The notes below the pieces were generated by a model. The model did no database searches. It saw only the letters and a list, made by a program, of their open reading frames with translations, and was not told where the DNA came from. From the NCBI GenBank assembly GCA_030706145.1, contig JAUZPB010000002.1:28346-92345 (forward strand): DNA of 64,000 nucleotides, read 5' to 3'. The position numbers and the translations under genes are program-made. Each line of letters starts with the position of its first letter. The stretch's first letter is position 1. The stretch comes from Bacteroidota bacterium. Its GTDB lineage: Bacteria; Bacteroidota; Ignavibacteria; Ignavibacteriales; SURF-24. This document shows, in pieces, positions 27,156 through 35,781 of this stretch.

Positions 27156-28217
27156 CTATTTTGCTCTAAGGTACTGCTCAGGCCAGTTAATTTCCTGGCG
27201 AAGCAGTTTTGCTGCATGTAAAGGCCAGTAAGGATCCCTCAGAAATTCTCTTCCAAGGGAAACCGCATCAGCCTGCCCTGTTGCAAGCAGCTGTTCAGCC
27301 TGTTCGGCAGAGGTAATAAGTCCAACGGCACCTGTAAGGATACCTGTTTCTTTACGGATCTGTTCAGAAAAGATCACCTGATATCCAGGGCCAACAGGTA
27401 TTGAAGCTTTTATGACCGCTCCGCCGCTTGAGCAGTCAATTAAATCTACGCCTAAGTTTTTCAACCTATGAACAAGGTATAGTGATTGATCTATATCCCA
27501 GCCGCCTTCTGCCCAGTCTGTTGACGAAATTCGTGCAAAAAGAGGCATACCTTCAGGGAGCAGCTCTCTAACAGCTTTTGCAACTTCAAGAGCAAAGCGG
27601 CATCTGTTTTCCAGATTTCCACCATATTCATCAGATCTTTGATTTGAAATTGGAGATAAGAACTGATGAATAAGATAACCATGAGCCATATGAAGTTCAA
27701 TTAAGTTAAAGCCTGCGCGCACAGCTCTTTGTGACGATTCAGCAAACTGAGATATAACATTTTGAATATCCAGTTTTGTCATTTCGGTTGGTGTTGGATA
27801 ATTTTCAGCAAAAGCAATTGGACTTGGAGCAATAGTTTTCCAGCCACCCTGCTCAGGTTTTATCTGACCGGTTCCCTTCCAAGGAGCATATGTTGAAGCT
27901 TTTCTTCCAGCATGACCAAGCTGCACTCCGCAAAGTGAGTCATGAGAAGTAATAAATTGTGTAATTCTCTTAAAAGCTTCTTCATGTTCTTTAGACCAAA
28001 TACCAAGGTCATCTGGTGAGATTCTGCCCTCAGGTGAAACGGCCGTAGCTTCGGCCATAACAAGGCCAGCACCCCCAATAGCACGCGAGCCAAGATGTAC
28101 AAAGTGCCAATCATTCGGAAGTCCGCCCAGACTTGAGTACTGGCACATGGGGGAAACAAAGACTCTATTCTTAAATTCCAGATCTCTAATCTTTAGTTTT
28201 GAAAACAGTACACTCAT
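27156..28217 (-). CDS. Old yellow enzyme, YqjM/NADPH dehydrogenase type
   Basis: 353-residue FMN ene-reductase that reduces activated C=C bonds with NADPH. Features of the YqjM/XenA class: FVSPMCQYSS with the FMN-tuning Cys near 25, QLGHAGRKAS (substrate-binding His), HMAHGYLIHQFLSP, NQRSDEYGG and SLGREFLRDPYWPLHAA at the C-terminus. Alone between an intergenic region with no clear hairpin and a small barrel gene. Physiological substrate unknown; oxidative or electrophile stress is usual for the class. Confidence 0.95.
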   Translation of the reverse strand: MSVLFSKLKIRDLEFKNRVFVSPMCQYSSLGGLPNDWHFVHLGSRAIGGAGLVMAEATAVSPEGRISPDDLGIWSKEHEEAFKRITQFITSHDSLCGVQLGHAGRKASTYAPWKGTGQIKPEQGGWKTIAPSPIAFAENYPTPTEMTKLDIQNVISQFAESSQRAVRAGFNLIELHMAHGYLIHQFLSPISNQRSDEYGGNLENRCRFALEVAKAVRELLPEGMPLFARISSTDWAEGGWDIDQSLYLVHRLKNLGVDLIDCSSGGAVIKASIPVGPGYQVIFSEQIRKETGILTGAVGLITSAEQAEQLLATGQADAVSLGREFLRDPYWPLHAAKLLRQEINWPEQYLRAK

Positions 28218-28367
28218 ATAAAAAGCCTAACTTTCGAATTTATTTACATACTTTTATTTTTCTTTTTAAGAATGTCAATTCTATAACATATTTACAACAC
28301 GATGGAAGTTTGCAGTCTGCTTATTTTATAAAGTACACTTTTCGTTATAAATAACAAGCTATTTCAT

Positions 28368-29006
28368 TTACAAGAGAAGGCCTATGTTAATTGAAAAGAT
28401 AGGTCCACTGTAATTTTTTTTATTTCCAATAACTTCCTTAAAGTCACTTATGAAATGATAAGAAAGAGAAGGTCCGATCCTCAGCCAATCAGAAACTATA
28501 AAATCAATTCCAGCGTTTGGTTCAATTCCAAAAACAGTCTCGCTAACAGAACCACTACCCAAACTATTAAAGCTAAAACTATTCTTTGTCGCATTCCCCA
28601 TATAAGCTCCCATATTTATTCCAATAAATGCGCGACCGACACTTCCAAGAGCAAGAGCCTGAGGAAAATAATTAAAGCCAAATAATATTGGAATAATTGT
28701 TATTGATTCTACTTTAGAATAATTTAAATCTGTCTCGGCTCCAAAGAATCCGATACTTGCATTAACAGCCCATTCATTCATAAACCAATACCTATAGCCA
28801 ATACCAAACTGCGCATTTACTTCAGATTTTGCCGCCGTTAATGTCGCATTTGCAGAAGAGGATGAATTAATTTTCATTCCTGCAAACAGATAGATCGAGT
28901 GTCGCCCCTCAAGGTTAACAGGAGAGATTTTCGAAACGTTTTGAGAAAAAAGATTTGAGCTAACTATTGTAAGCCATATACAAATAAGGGGAAGAAATGT
29001 TTTCAT
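28368..29006 (-). CDS. Small outer-membrane beta-barrel protein
   Basis: 212 residues: signal peptide (FLPLICIWLTIVSSNLFSQ), then amphipathic strands of alternating hydrophobic/polar residues (RHSIYLFAGMKINSS, FGIGYRYWFMNEWAVNASIGFFG, AFIGINMGAYMG, IGPSLSYHFISDF) ending in FSINIGLLL. This is the OmpA/OmpW-like 'outer membrane beta-barrel' type. No partner gene; function unknown. Confidence 0.75.
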   Translation of the reverse strand: MKTFLPLICIWLTIVSSNLFSQNVSKISPVNLEGRHSIYLFAGMKINSSSSANATLTAAKSEVNAQFGIGYRYWFMNEWAVNASIGFFGAETDLNYSKVESITIIPILFGFNYFPQALALGSVGRAFIGINMGAYMGNATKNSFSFNSLGSGSVSETVFGIEPNAGIDFIVSDWLRIGPSLSYHFISDFKEVIGNKKNYSGPIFSINIGLLL

Positions 29007-29185
29007 GTAGACATCCGAAAAATTAGTAATTTTTATATTTTCCTGAAAGACTACTGATTATTTCAGAACTATTTAGGATTTTTTTTACTAAACTATGGGA
29101 ATAAAATACAGATAAACATTAGAAATAATTCCAATATTGTCAAATGATATTTTGATAAAGCATTCAGTGAACGTTTGCAGAAAAG

Positions 29186-29401
29186 CTAGTCTACAATTTC
29201 GAAATATTTCGCATAACATTTAGGTTCGGGGGTTTTGTATCCCTCTTCTTTTAAGGATTCCAAATGATTTCTTATAGCTTCAAGGATATTCTTTTCTGTT
29301 TCTTCCTTAGTATGTCCAAAAGCAACACACCCCTGAATATCAGGAGAATAAGCCGAATAGCCATTTTCAGTACTTTCAATTACAATCAGATACTTTTTCA
29401 T
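29186..29401 (-). CDS. hicB: HicB-family antitoxin-like protein
   Basis: 71 residues from the ATG at 29401. It is a partial RNase-H-like HicB fold: KYLIVIESTENGYSAYSPDIQGCVAFG, then TEKNILEAIRNHLESLKEEG. The size fits the small HicB class without a separate C-terminal DNA-binding domain, so it may not repress on its own. It starts one base past the HicA stop, indicating coupled translation. Confidence 0.85.
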   Translation of the reverse strand: MKKYLIVIESTENGYSAYSPDIQGCVAFGHTKEETEKNILEAIRNHLESLKEEGYKTPEPKCYAKYFEIVD

Positions 29402-29402
29402 T

Positions 29403-29588
29403 TTATAGGCCTGCAAGATCTAATATATTTCGTATAGAAAGGTCCCCGAGTTTGCCAGAATGATCTCCAGTTATAGTAATTACACCCAGCTTAATTGGAT
29501 GTCTTAAATGGATGGTGTACTTACCCTCATTACGGTAAACATACCATCCATCTTTATTCAAAAGCCTCATTATATCCTTTATTTTCAT
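29403..29588 (-). CDS. hicA: HicA-like toxin, catalytic His apparently displaced
   Basis: 61 residues, dsRBD-like HicA fold (MRLLNKDGWYVYRNEGKYT, then HPIKLGVITITGDH, then IRNILDLAGL). The usual G-S-H segment that carries the catalytic His reads G-K-Y-T-I-H here, with a possible one-residue insertion, so mRNA interferase activity is doubtful. Gene order toxin then antitoxin is normal. AGTACT repeats lie upstream. Confidence 0.8.
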   Translation of the reverse strand: MKIKDIMRLLNKDGWYVYRNEGKYTIHLRHPIKLGVITITGDHSGKLGDLSIRNILDLAGL

Positions 29589-29735
29589 AGTAAAGCTATT
29601 TCAATTATTCATAGGGAGCTAAGTATCGAGACACTATTATTAAGATAAATAGAATATTGAGAAACAAGAAATTTCAAGCCATAGTAAAAGTGAATAATCA
29701 AAGTAAAATAACCTAAAGTAAAAATATTTTTAGGT

Positions 29736-29773
29736 AAAAGTACTCTAAATAAAAGTACTTTAAAAAAAGTACT
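29736..29773. repeat. Three direct AAAAGTACT repeats upstream of hicAB
   Basis: AAAAGTACT occurs at 29736-29744, 29751-29759 and 29765-29773, spaced 15 and 14 bases; a related AAAATACTT follows at 29781. Each contains the palindrome AGTACT. They lie about 150 bases upstream of hicA and just past the end of the hydrolase gene. Regular spacing suggests operator sites, but they could be AT-rich noise. Confidence 0.5.
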
Positions 29774-29788
29774 CTTGGAGAAAAATAC

Positions 29789-30721
29789 TTACAGTGAAAA
29801 CGTCTTGCCGATGTCATCCAAGGCAAGTTGCAGTCTGTAGTTTACGATTGATCTTTTAACCCACTGAATTGGTTCTTCTTTAGGCTCTCTCCCCTGCTGA
29901 AAAGTATTACAATGGACAGGGACAAAATACTTTGCATTTAGATTATCAGCCATTTTCAGGGCTTCTTCCGGGTTACAGTGGTTAAATTTCCAGGGATTAT
30001 ATGCGCCAACAGGCATGATTGCAATATCAACATTTTCATCTTTTATTGCATTCAACTTATCCGTGTTAGCTGTATCACCGCCGAAAAGCATCTTTTTCCC
30101 ATTTCTTTTCAGCAAGTATGCATTATAGCTTCTTGCCCCTTTCATGTAGCCGCGCGAGCGATCTTTTTCCCATGGAAAGCGCCAACCAAAATGCTTGACC
30201 TCAAGGGCCCTTATTGTAAGGCCATTTATAAAATATTCCTCTCCCCAATCAAGTTCTTTAATAGATCGCCAGTTGAGATCTTCGAAAACATCTTTAGACA
30301 TATAAGATGAAACCACATCAATCTGGGATGGGAATTTTTTGGAAAAGTATTTTAAGGATTCATAATCAGTATGATCCATATGTGAATGAGAAAGCAAGAT
30401 CAGATCAGGTTTTGGTATCTCACTTATAAACAATGCTGGCAGTGTGTATCTAGAAGGGCCCCAGGTATAGCCAAAGAAATAAACTCCTACGCGTTCAAAG
30501 AAGACTGGGTCTGTAAGTATCTTAACTCCAAAAAAATTAATAAATACGGTAGAATGTCCAATCCATGCAAGTGAGATTTTATTTTCAGGCCATGATTCAG
30601 GTGTTGGTCTGTTAATGGGTTTTACGGCAGCCTGTAGTTTGTTTTGTCCAGAAATACCAGAAGACAAAGCCAGTCCCAAAGCCGCATAAGCACTTCTTTT
30701 TATAAAATTTCGTCTTTTCAT
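29789..30721 (-). CDS. Tat-exported metallo-beta-lactamase-fold hydrolase
   Basis: 310 residues with a twin-arginine signal (KRRNFIKRSAYAALGLALSSG) and the zinc motif LLSHSHMDHTDY (HxHxDH), plus LEVKHFGWRFPWE, LFGGDTANTD and VPVHCNTF for remaining metal ligands. The layout, including LAWIGHSTVFINFFGVKILTDPVFFERVG, matches NAPE-PLD/UlaG-like phospholipase or lactonase proteins. Acts folded in the periplasm. The substrate cannot be told. It is a single gene on the minus strand, divergent from nhaD. Confidence 0.9.
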   Translation of the reverse strand: MKRRNFIKRSAYAALGLALSSGISGQNKLQAAVKPINRPTPESWPENKISLAWIGHSTVFINFFGVKILTDPVFFERVGVYFFGYTWGPSRYTLPALFISEIPKPDLILLSHSHMDHTDYESLKYFSKKFPSQIDVVSSYMSKDVFEDLNWRSIKELDWGEEYFINGLTIRALEVKHFGWRFPWEKDRSRGYMKGARSYNAYLLKRNGKKMLFGGDTANTDKLNAIKDENVDIAIMPVGAYNPWKFNHCNPEEALKMADNLNAKYFVPVHCNTFQQGREPKEEPIQWVKRSIVNYRLQLALDDIGKTFSL

Positions 30722-31019
30722 TTACTCTAATAATTAATCATCAAACTTTTAAGGCTAAGATCAGCCATTAAAATCAGCTATTCATCTAAAATAATTTTTC
30801 TTTTTAATAAACAACTTAAGGACTTATATGATTCCCCGCTAATTTTTTTCTGGAAAATTTTTCGTATTACTATTTTTAATTTTACAATTTGTAATATAAT
30901 AAACTTTGCTATCTATGGCCAAAATGCAAATATTGTTCTTTATTCAAAAAGAATTTATTAGTTTTGAAATGAAATTCTGATTCAACAAATAATTTAAATT
31001 TATCAAGTGTGGGGAAAAC

Positions 31020-32312
31020 ATGGAAGCAAGTCTTAGCAGAATTCCTATATTAAGTTTAGTCCCTTTTATTCTTATGTTGGTTTCAATTGCAATATTCCCC
31101 CTGTTTTTTAACCATTTTTGGGAGAAAAACAGGAACAAGCTGATCATTGCATCTTTATTAAGCCTTCCAATTTTAATTTTCCTGGTTTCATCGGGAAGGT
31201 GGGAGGTCCTTCTTGAGACACTATTATTTGACTATGTACCATTTATAATACTTCTGGGGTCATTATATACAATCACAGGAGGAATATATTTAACAGGGGA
31301 CATTGAGGCAAAGCCATCAGTGAACACTTTATTTCTTGCCATTGGCGCTGTGTTAGCATCTATTATGGGTACAACTGGTGCTGCAATGCTTCTTATCAGG
31401 CCAATTATACAAACAAATAAAGAAAGAGATTTTAAGGTCCATACAATACTTTTTTTTATAGGTATTGTAGCAAACTGCGGAGGTTTACTTACACCTCTTG
31501 GCGATCCTCCACTATTTATGATGTACTTAAGAGGCGCATCTTTCTCCTGGTTTTTCAAACTTCTTCCCGAATGGTTCGTAGCAAATGGGCTTTTACTGGT
31601 TATTTATTATTTTGTTGATTCATACTACCACAAAAAAGAAAAGCCAGAGAAAGTAATGCTAGACAGGAGTAATATCAGGCCAATAAAAATCCAAGGGAAA
31701 CTTAATTTTATATGGCTTCTGGGAGTAGTTCTAGCCGTTGCCTTCATAAATGAGCAATATGTCGGTTTAATAAAATCCTACGATAATTTAAGATTTCTAA
31801 GGGAAGCTGTAATTTTGTTTATGGCTTTGCTTTCATTACTTTTTACGACAAGGCTCACAAGAGTATCAAACAATTTTACCTGGGCGCCAATTGAAGAAGT
31901 TGCCTATTTATTCCTTGGAATTTTCGTAACAATGGTACCATGCCTGCTATATCTAAAAGAAAATGCAAAGGATCTAGGTGTAACACTAGCGCATCAGTTC
32001 TATTATGCTTCCGGCGCTCTAAGCAGTTTTCTTGACAACACTCCAACTGCTGTTACTTTCCATTCACTTGCCTTAGGTCTTGGGCAGGCCCCGGAGACAG
32101 CCGGGATTCCTAATTTGATATTAAGAGGTATTTGTATTGGATCAGTATTTTTTGGTAGTATGACCTATATAGGCAATGGACCGAATTTTATGGTAAAATC
32201 TGTTGCAGAGGAAAACAATATAAAAATGCCAGACTTTTTCAGTTACATATTCAAATTTTCACTTATTGTATTACTACCAGTATTCATTCTTGTACAATTG
32301 TTATTTGTTTAA
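31020..32312 (+). CDS. nhaD: NhaD-type Na+/H+ antiporter (ion transporter superfamily)
   Basis: 430 residues with about 12 membrane helices. Family traits: GGIYLTGDIEAKPSVNTLFLAIGA, MGTTGAAMLLIRPII, NCGGLLTPLGDPPLFMMYLRG and SSFLDNTPTAVTFHSLA, GNGPNFMVKSVAEE. Exchanges cytoplasmic Na+ for H+ and gives alkali and salt tolerance. ATG 31020 has GGGG 5 bases upstream. Stands alone, with no linked regulator. Confidence 0.9.
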   Translation: MEASLSRIPILSLVPFILMLVSIAIFPLFFNHFWEKNRNKLIIASLLSLPILIFLVSSGRWEVLLETLLFDYVPFIILLGSLYTITGGIYLTGDIEAKPSVNTLFLAIGAVLASIMGTTGAAMLLIRPIIQTNKERDFKVHTILFFIGIVANCGGLLTPLGDPPLFMMYLRGASFSWFFKLLPEWFVANGLLLVIYYFVDSYYHKKEKPEKVMLDRSNIRPIKIQGKLNFIWLLGVVLAVAFINEQYVGLIKSYDNLRFLREAVILFMALLSLLFTTRLTRVSNNFTWAPIEEVAYLFLGIFVTMVPCLLYLKENAKDLGVTLAHQFYYASGALSSFLDNTPTAVTFHSLALGLGQAPETAGIPNLILRGICIGSVFFGSMTYIGNGPNFMVKSVAEENNIKMPDFFSYIFKFSLIVLLPVFILVQLLFV

Positions 32313-32342
32313 AATACTTTTGGTAAAACTATTTGCAAAAAG

Positions 32343-32404
32343 GGTCAAATTGAATAAGTCCAAACGTAAAACTTCAACCAACGAGTGACTTATTCAAATT
32401 GGCC
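32343..32404. terminator. Bidirectional terminator, 18-base imperfect inverted repeat
   Basis: Arms 32343-32360 and 32387-32404 pair at 16 of 18 positions, with a perfect 11-base core TTGAATAAGTC / GACTTATTCAA, around a 26-base loop. A T6 run follows on the plus strand and a T5 run on the minus, so it can stop both nhaD and the convergent ABC operon. The long loop is unusual for a terminator. Confidence 0.65.
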
Positions 32405-32476
32405 TGTTTTTTCCTTTTGCTTTTACTTCGATCTTTCTCTTAATTTTATTTAAACTTTTATTTACTTTTGCATCTT

Positions 32477-33607
32477 TTACTCAAGTCTCTTCTTAAACCT
32501 CATAGCACTAGCCAAAAGAATTATTACACCTGTCATAAAAAGAGCAAGAAGTTCCTGCCATAGATCTCCAAATCCAACACCTTTTAGTATAATTCCCCGT
32601 AAAATAGTAATATAGTATCTCAGCGGAATCACATAGGTCAGGTATTGTATTATCTTGGGCATATTTTCAATTGGGAAAGCAAAACCAGACAAATAAATCA
32701 TTGGCATCATTATTCCAAACTGGGCAACCATCATAGCCTGCTGCTGCGTTTTTGAAATTGTAGAGATAAATAGTCCAAGTCCTAAAGTTGACAATACAAA
32801 TAAAAGGGATGAAAAAATCAGGAAGAAATAACTTCCCCTTACCGGAATATCAAACCAGAAGATCATAATAGAAGATACAAGAAGCACCTCTAGAAAGCCA
32901 ATGATAATAAAAGGAATTATTTTACCCAAAATAAGCTGATAGGGTTTAATAGGTGTTACAATTAGCTGCTCTAAAGTTCCAATTTCTCTTTCCTTAACAA
33001 CAGCCATTGACATCAAAATTGTTGTAATGACCATAAGGACAAGTCCCATTATACTTGGAATCATAAAATTACGTGTTTTTAGGTCCGGATTATACCAAAC
33101 TCGAACTTCTGGATTAAGACTTCCTGAAATAGCTCCTTTGATTCCTGATTTATTTTTTGTATCGAGCAGAAGATTTTTTGAATAGCTTGAAGTAATTGAA
33201 TTTACATAACCCAAAGCAATAGAAGTCTTATTGCCATCTGAGCCGTCAAAAATAGTTTGGAGTTTAGTAGTTTCATTTCTATTAATTTTCTTCTCGAAAT
33301 CCTTTGGGATAACAATTGCAACTAGTACTTTCCCTTTATCAACCAGGTCAGTTAGCTTTTCATAGTTATCAATATAATAATCAATTGAGAAATATCCTGA
33401 GCGTTCAAAGTTTCTAATAAACTCGCGGCTCGTAACTGTTTTGTCCTGATCGAAAACAGCTGTATGTACGGTATTTACATCCATTGTTGCAGCATAACCT
33501 AGAAATAAAAGCTGAAGCACAGGAGCCATAAAGACAATTCCGAATAACTTTCTGTCGCGCCTAATCTGCAGGAATTCTTTTATTACTATATTTATTATGG
33601 TTTTCAC
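32477..33607 (-). CDS. ABC-2 type exporter permease
   Basis: 376 residues from a GTG start with GGAG 11 bases upstream. One N-terminal helix (KLFGIVFMAPVLQLLFLGYA), a large extracytoplasmic loop (about 45-165), then five helices; the signature VVKEREIGTLEQLIVTPIKPYQLILGKI precedes helix 3. This is the YhhJ/YbhR class. It is the last gene of the second efflux operon and pairs with the preceding permease, either as a heterodimer or as partner of its own ATPase. Confidence 0.93.
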   Translation of the reverse strand: MKTIINIVIKEFLQIRRDRKLFGIVFMAPVLQLLFLGYAATMDVNTVHTAVFDQDKTVTSREFIRNFERSGYFSIDYYIDNYEKLTDLVDKGKVLVAIVIPKDFEKKINRNETTKLQTIFDGSDGNKTSIALGYVNSITSSYSKNLLLDTKNKSGIKGAISGSLNPEVRVWYNPDLKTRNFMIPSIMGLVLMVITTILMSMAVVKEREIGTLEQLIVTPIKPYQLILGKIIPFIIIGFLEVLLVSSIMIFWFDIPVRGSYFFLIFSSLLFVLSTLGLGLFISTISKTQQQAMMVAQFGIMMPMIYLSGFAFPIENMPKIIQYLTYVIPLRYYITILRGIILKGVGFGDLWQELLALFMTGVIILLASAMRFKKRLE

Positions 33608-33718
33608 TTATTTTTCTACTCCTTTATATAGGATCCCGAATGCAAAATATAAACCAGGATCTTACTTACAACTATTTAATTGATATTTCCATTATTTCAA
33701 TAAAAAGAATTAATTGCT

Positions 33719-34849
33719 TTATGGCATACCTGCTTTTTTATTTCTTAAGACAGACAGTCCAATAAAAACGGCTGAGAATATCATAAGATAAATCACCTGA
33801 GGCCAAAAGGCTGACATTCCTACACCTTTTAAGAGCAGGTCCCTTAATATTATGGAATAAAACTTAGCAGGTGTAATATTTGTAAGAACCTGAATTGCCG
33901 CAGGCATGCTTTCAATAGGAAAGATAAAGCCTGATAAAATAACGCTTGGAAGCATAGAGACCAGCGTTGCTATCTGAAATGCAACCTGCTGGGAAGATGC
34001 AATCGAAGAGACAAATATTCCCAGGCTGAGCGCAGCAAAAATAAAGATTAAGGTAGTAAAGAGCAGAAGAAAAATATTTCCCTGGATTGGCATATTAAAC
34101 AAAATATGTCCTGCAATAAGAATAAACGAAGCCACAATAAGAGTAATGACAGCATAAGGAGCAGTTTTACCCATAATAAGTTCAAGCGAGGACAAAGGTG
34201 AAACATTTATCTGCTCAATTGTACCGTGCTCTTTTTCCCTCACAATTGACAGTGAGATAGAGACAACAGCTGTAACAATCATTATCATAGCTATAAGTCC
34301 TGGTATAAGGAAGTGTGTCGAATCGAGGTTAGGATTATACCAGAAGACAGGTTGAATATCAATCGGGATGTAACTTTCTTTTCCAGCTAAAGCAAAGGCT
34401 TGCTTAGTAAAGTTCTGCGAATAGTTCATTGTTGCAAGGTTAAGATAGTTCATAATCAGTGTAGCTGTATTTCCATTTACGCCATCAACCAGTATTTGCA
34501 GTCGTGAATCCGTCTTAGAATTCATTTCCCTTGACATTTCTTTGGGAAAAACAATTACAGCCTGAGCTACCTGTTCGTCCAGATATTTTTTAATTTCATG
34601 ATCTGTATTAATGTATCCCACTAGATCAAAATAAGTCGAGCTTGTAAGTGCATTGATGAATGAGCGTGTTGATTCAGATTTATCCTGGTCATATACGGCA
34701 ATCTTAATATGATGGACATCAAAGTTTATGGCATAGCCAAAAATTGCCAGCAGAGCAACAGGAAACATGAATAGTATAAAAAGCATACGTATATCACGTT
34801 TTAATTGCCTTACCTCTTTTTTTGCAATGGCTAAGATTCTATTTATCAT
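33719..34849 (-). CDS. ABC-2 type exporter permease
   Basis: 376 residues from ATG 34849, which overlaps the ATPase stop region by 11 bases; the frame is open upstream but within the ATPase gene. The same design as its neighbour: one helix (FILFMFPVALLAIFGYAINF), large extracytoplasmic loop, and IVREKEHGTIEQINVSPLSSLELIMGK before the membrane bundle. The two permeases are clearly diverged duplicates, with a 111-base gap between them. Confidence 0.93.
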   Translation of the reverse strand: MINRILAIAKKEVRQLKRDIRMLFILFMFPVALLAIFGYAINFDVHHIKIAVYDQDKSESTRSFINALTSSTYFDLVGYINTDHEIKKYLDEQVAQAVIVFPKEMSREMNSKTDSRLQILVDGVNGNTATLIMNYLNLATMNYSQNFTKQAFALAGKESYIPIDIQPVFWYNPNLDSTHFLIPGLIAMIMIVTAVVSISLSIVREKEHGTIEQINVSPLSSLELIMGKTAPYAVITLIVASFILIAGHILFNMPIQGNIFLLLFTTLIFIFAALSLGIFVSSIASSQQVAFQIATLVSMLPSVILSGFIFPIESMPAAIQVLTNITPAKFYSIILRDLLLKGVGMSAFWPQVIYLMIFSAVFIGLSVLRNKKAGMP

Positions 34850-35780
34850 CTTTCTTTGTATCCTTCTCCAGCAAATGAATAAATACGTCTTCAAGTGTAG
34901 GGATAATTTTATCAATTCTTTTTATCAAAATATTATTTCTATTTGAAAGTATATCTCTAATCTGCTGGTCTGAAGTGAATTTATTATTTACTGCAATGTG
35001 CATATTGTTTCCAAAAATAGAGACCTCATCTACAAAATTCTCCTTCTCCAGTAGTTCCATAGCAGTAACAACCTTTTCGCATTCTATCTCAAGGATTGTA
35101 CTTGTAAGGTAATTTGTTTTAAGCTGCTTTGAATTTCCTTCTGCAATAAGTTTACCAGCATTTATGAGAATAATATTATTACAGAACTCGGCCTCTTCAA
35201 GGTAATGCGTTGTAACGAAGACAGTAATACCCTGGGAAGAAAGCTCATTAATAAGGTCCCAGAAGTTTCGTCTTGAAATAGGATCGACACCACTGGTTGG
35301 TTCATCAAGGAAGACTATTTTAGGTTCATGTATAACAGCTGTACATAAGGCCAGTCTCTGTTTAATACCGCCGGGAAGAGAAGCTGTAAGAGTCTTTTCT
35401 TGTCCCGCCAGGTTTGCTACCTTAAGAACCCAGCTTTTTCTTTCCTGAAGTTTTTTATTATAAAGGCCATAGACACCGCCAAAGAAGTTAATGTTTTCCT
35501 CAACTGTAAGGTCATTATATAAAGAGAATTTCTGAGACATATATCCTATTTGTGTCTTAACCTTATCCGGCTCGTTTTTAATACTAAAGCCACCTACAAG
35601 AGCATCTCCAGATGAAGGTTCAAGAATTCCGCAGAGCATTCTAATGGTTGTAGATTTTCCAGCCCCGTTTGCTCCCAGGAAACCAAATATTTCGCCTTGT
35701 GAAACATTAAAAGAAATATTATCGACAGAGACAAAATTTCCGAATCTTTTTGTCAGATTTCTGACTTCAATGGAATTCAT
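34839..35780 (-). CDS. ABC exporter ATPase
   Basis: 313 residues from ATG 35780 (AAGGA about 8 bases upstream; the longer reading frame has no ribosome site). Walker A GANGAGKST, Q loop MSQKFSLYNDL, signature SLPGGIKQRLALC (LPGGI, not LSGGQ), Walker B KIVFLDEPTSGVDP, H loop VTTHYLEEAE. The C-terminal 80 residues are the regulatory domain found in YbhF-type halves. Gene order puts it next to both permeases. Confidence 0.94.
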   Translation of the reverse strand: MNSIEVRNLTKRFGNFVSVDNISFNVSQGEIFGFLGANGAGKSTTIRMLCGILEPSSGDALVGGFSIKNEPDKVKTQIGYMSQKFSLYNDLTVEENINFFGGVYGLYNKKLQERKSWVLKVANLAGQEKTLTASLPGGIKQRLALCTAVIHEPKIVFLDEPTSGVDPISRRNFWDLINELSSQGITVFVTTHYLEEAEFCNNIILINAGKLIAEGNSKQLKTNYLTSTILEIECEKVVTAMELLEKENFVDEVSIFGNNMHIAVNNKFTSDQQIRDILSNRNNILIKRIDKIIPTLEDVFIHLLEKDTKKDDK

Positions 35781-35781
35781 A

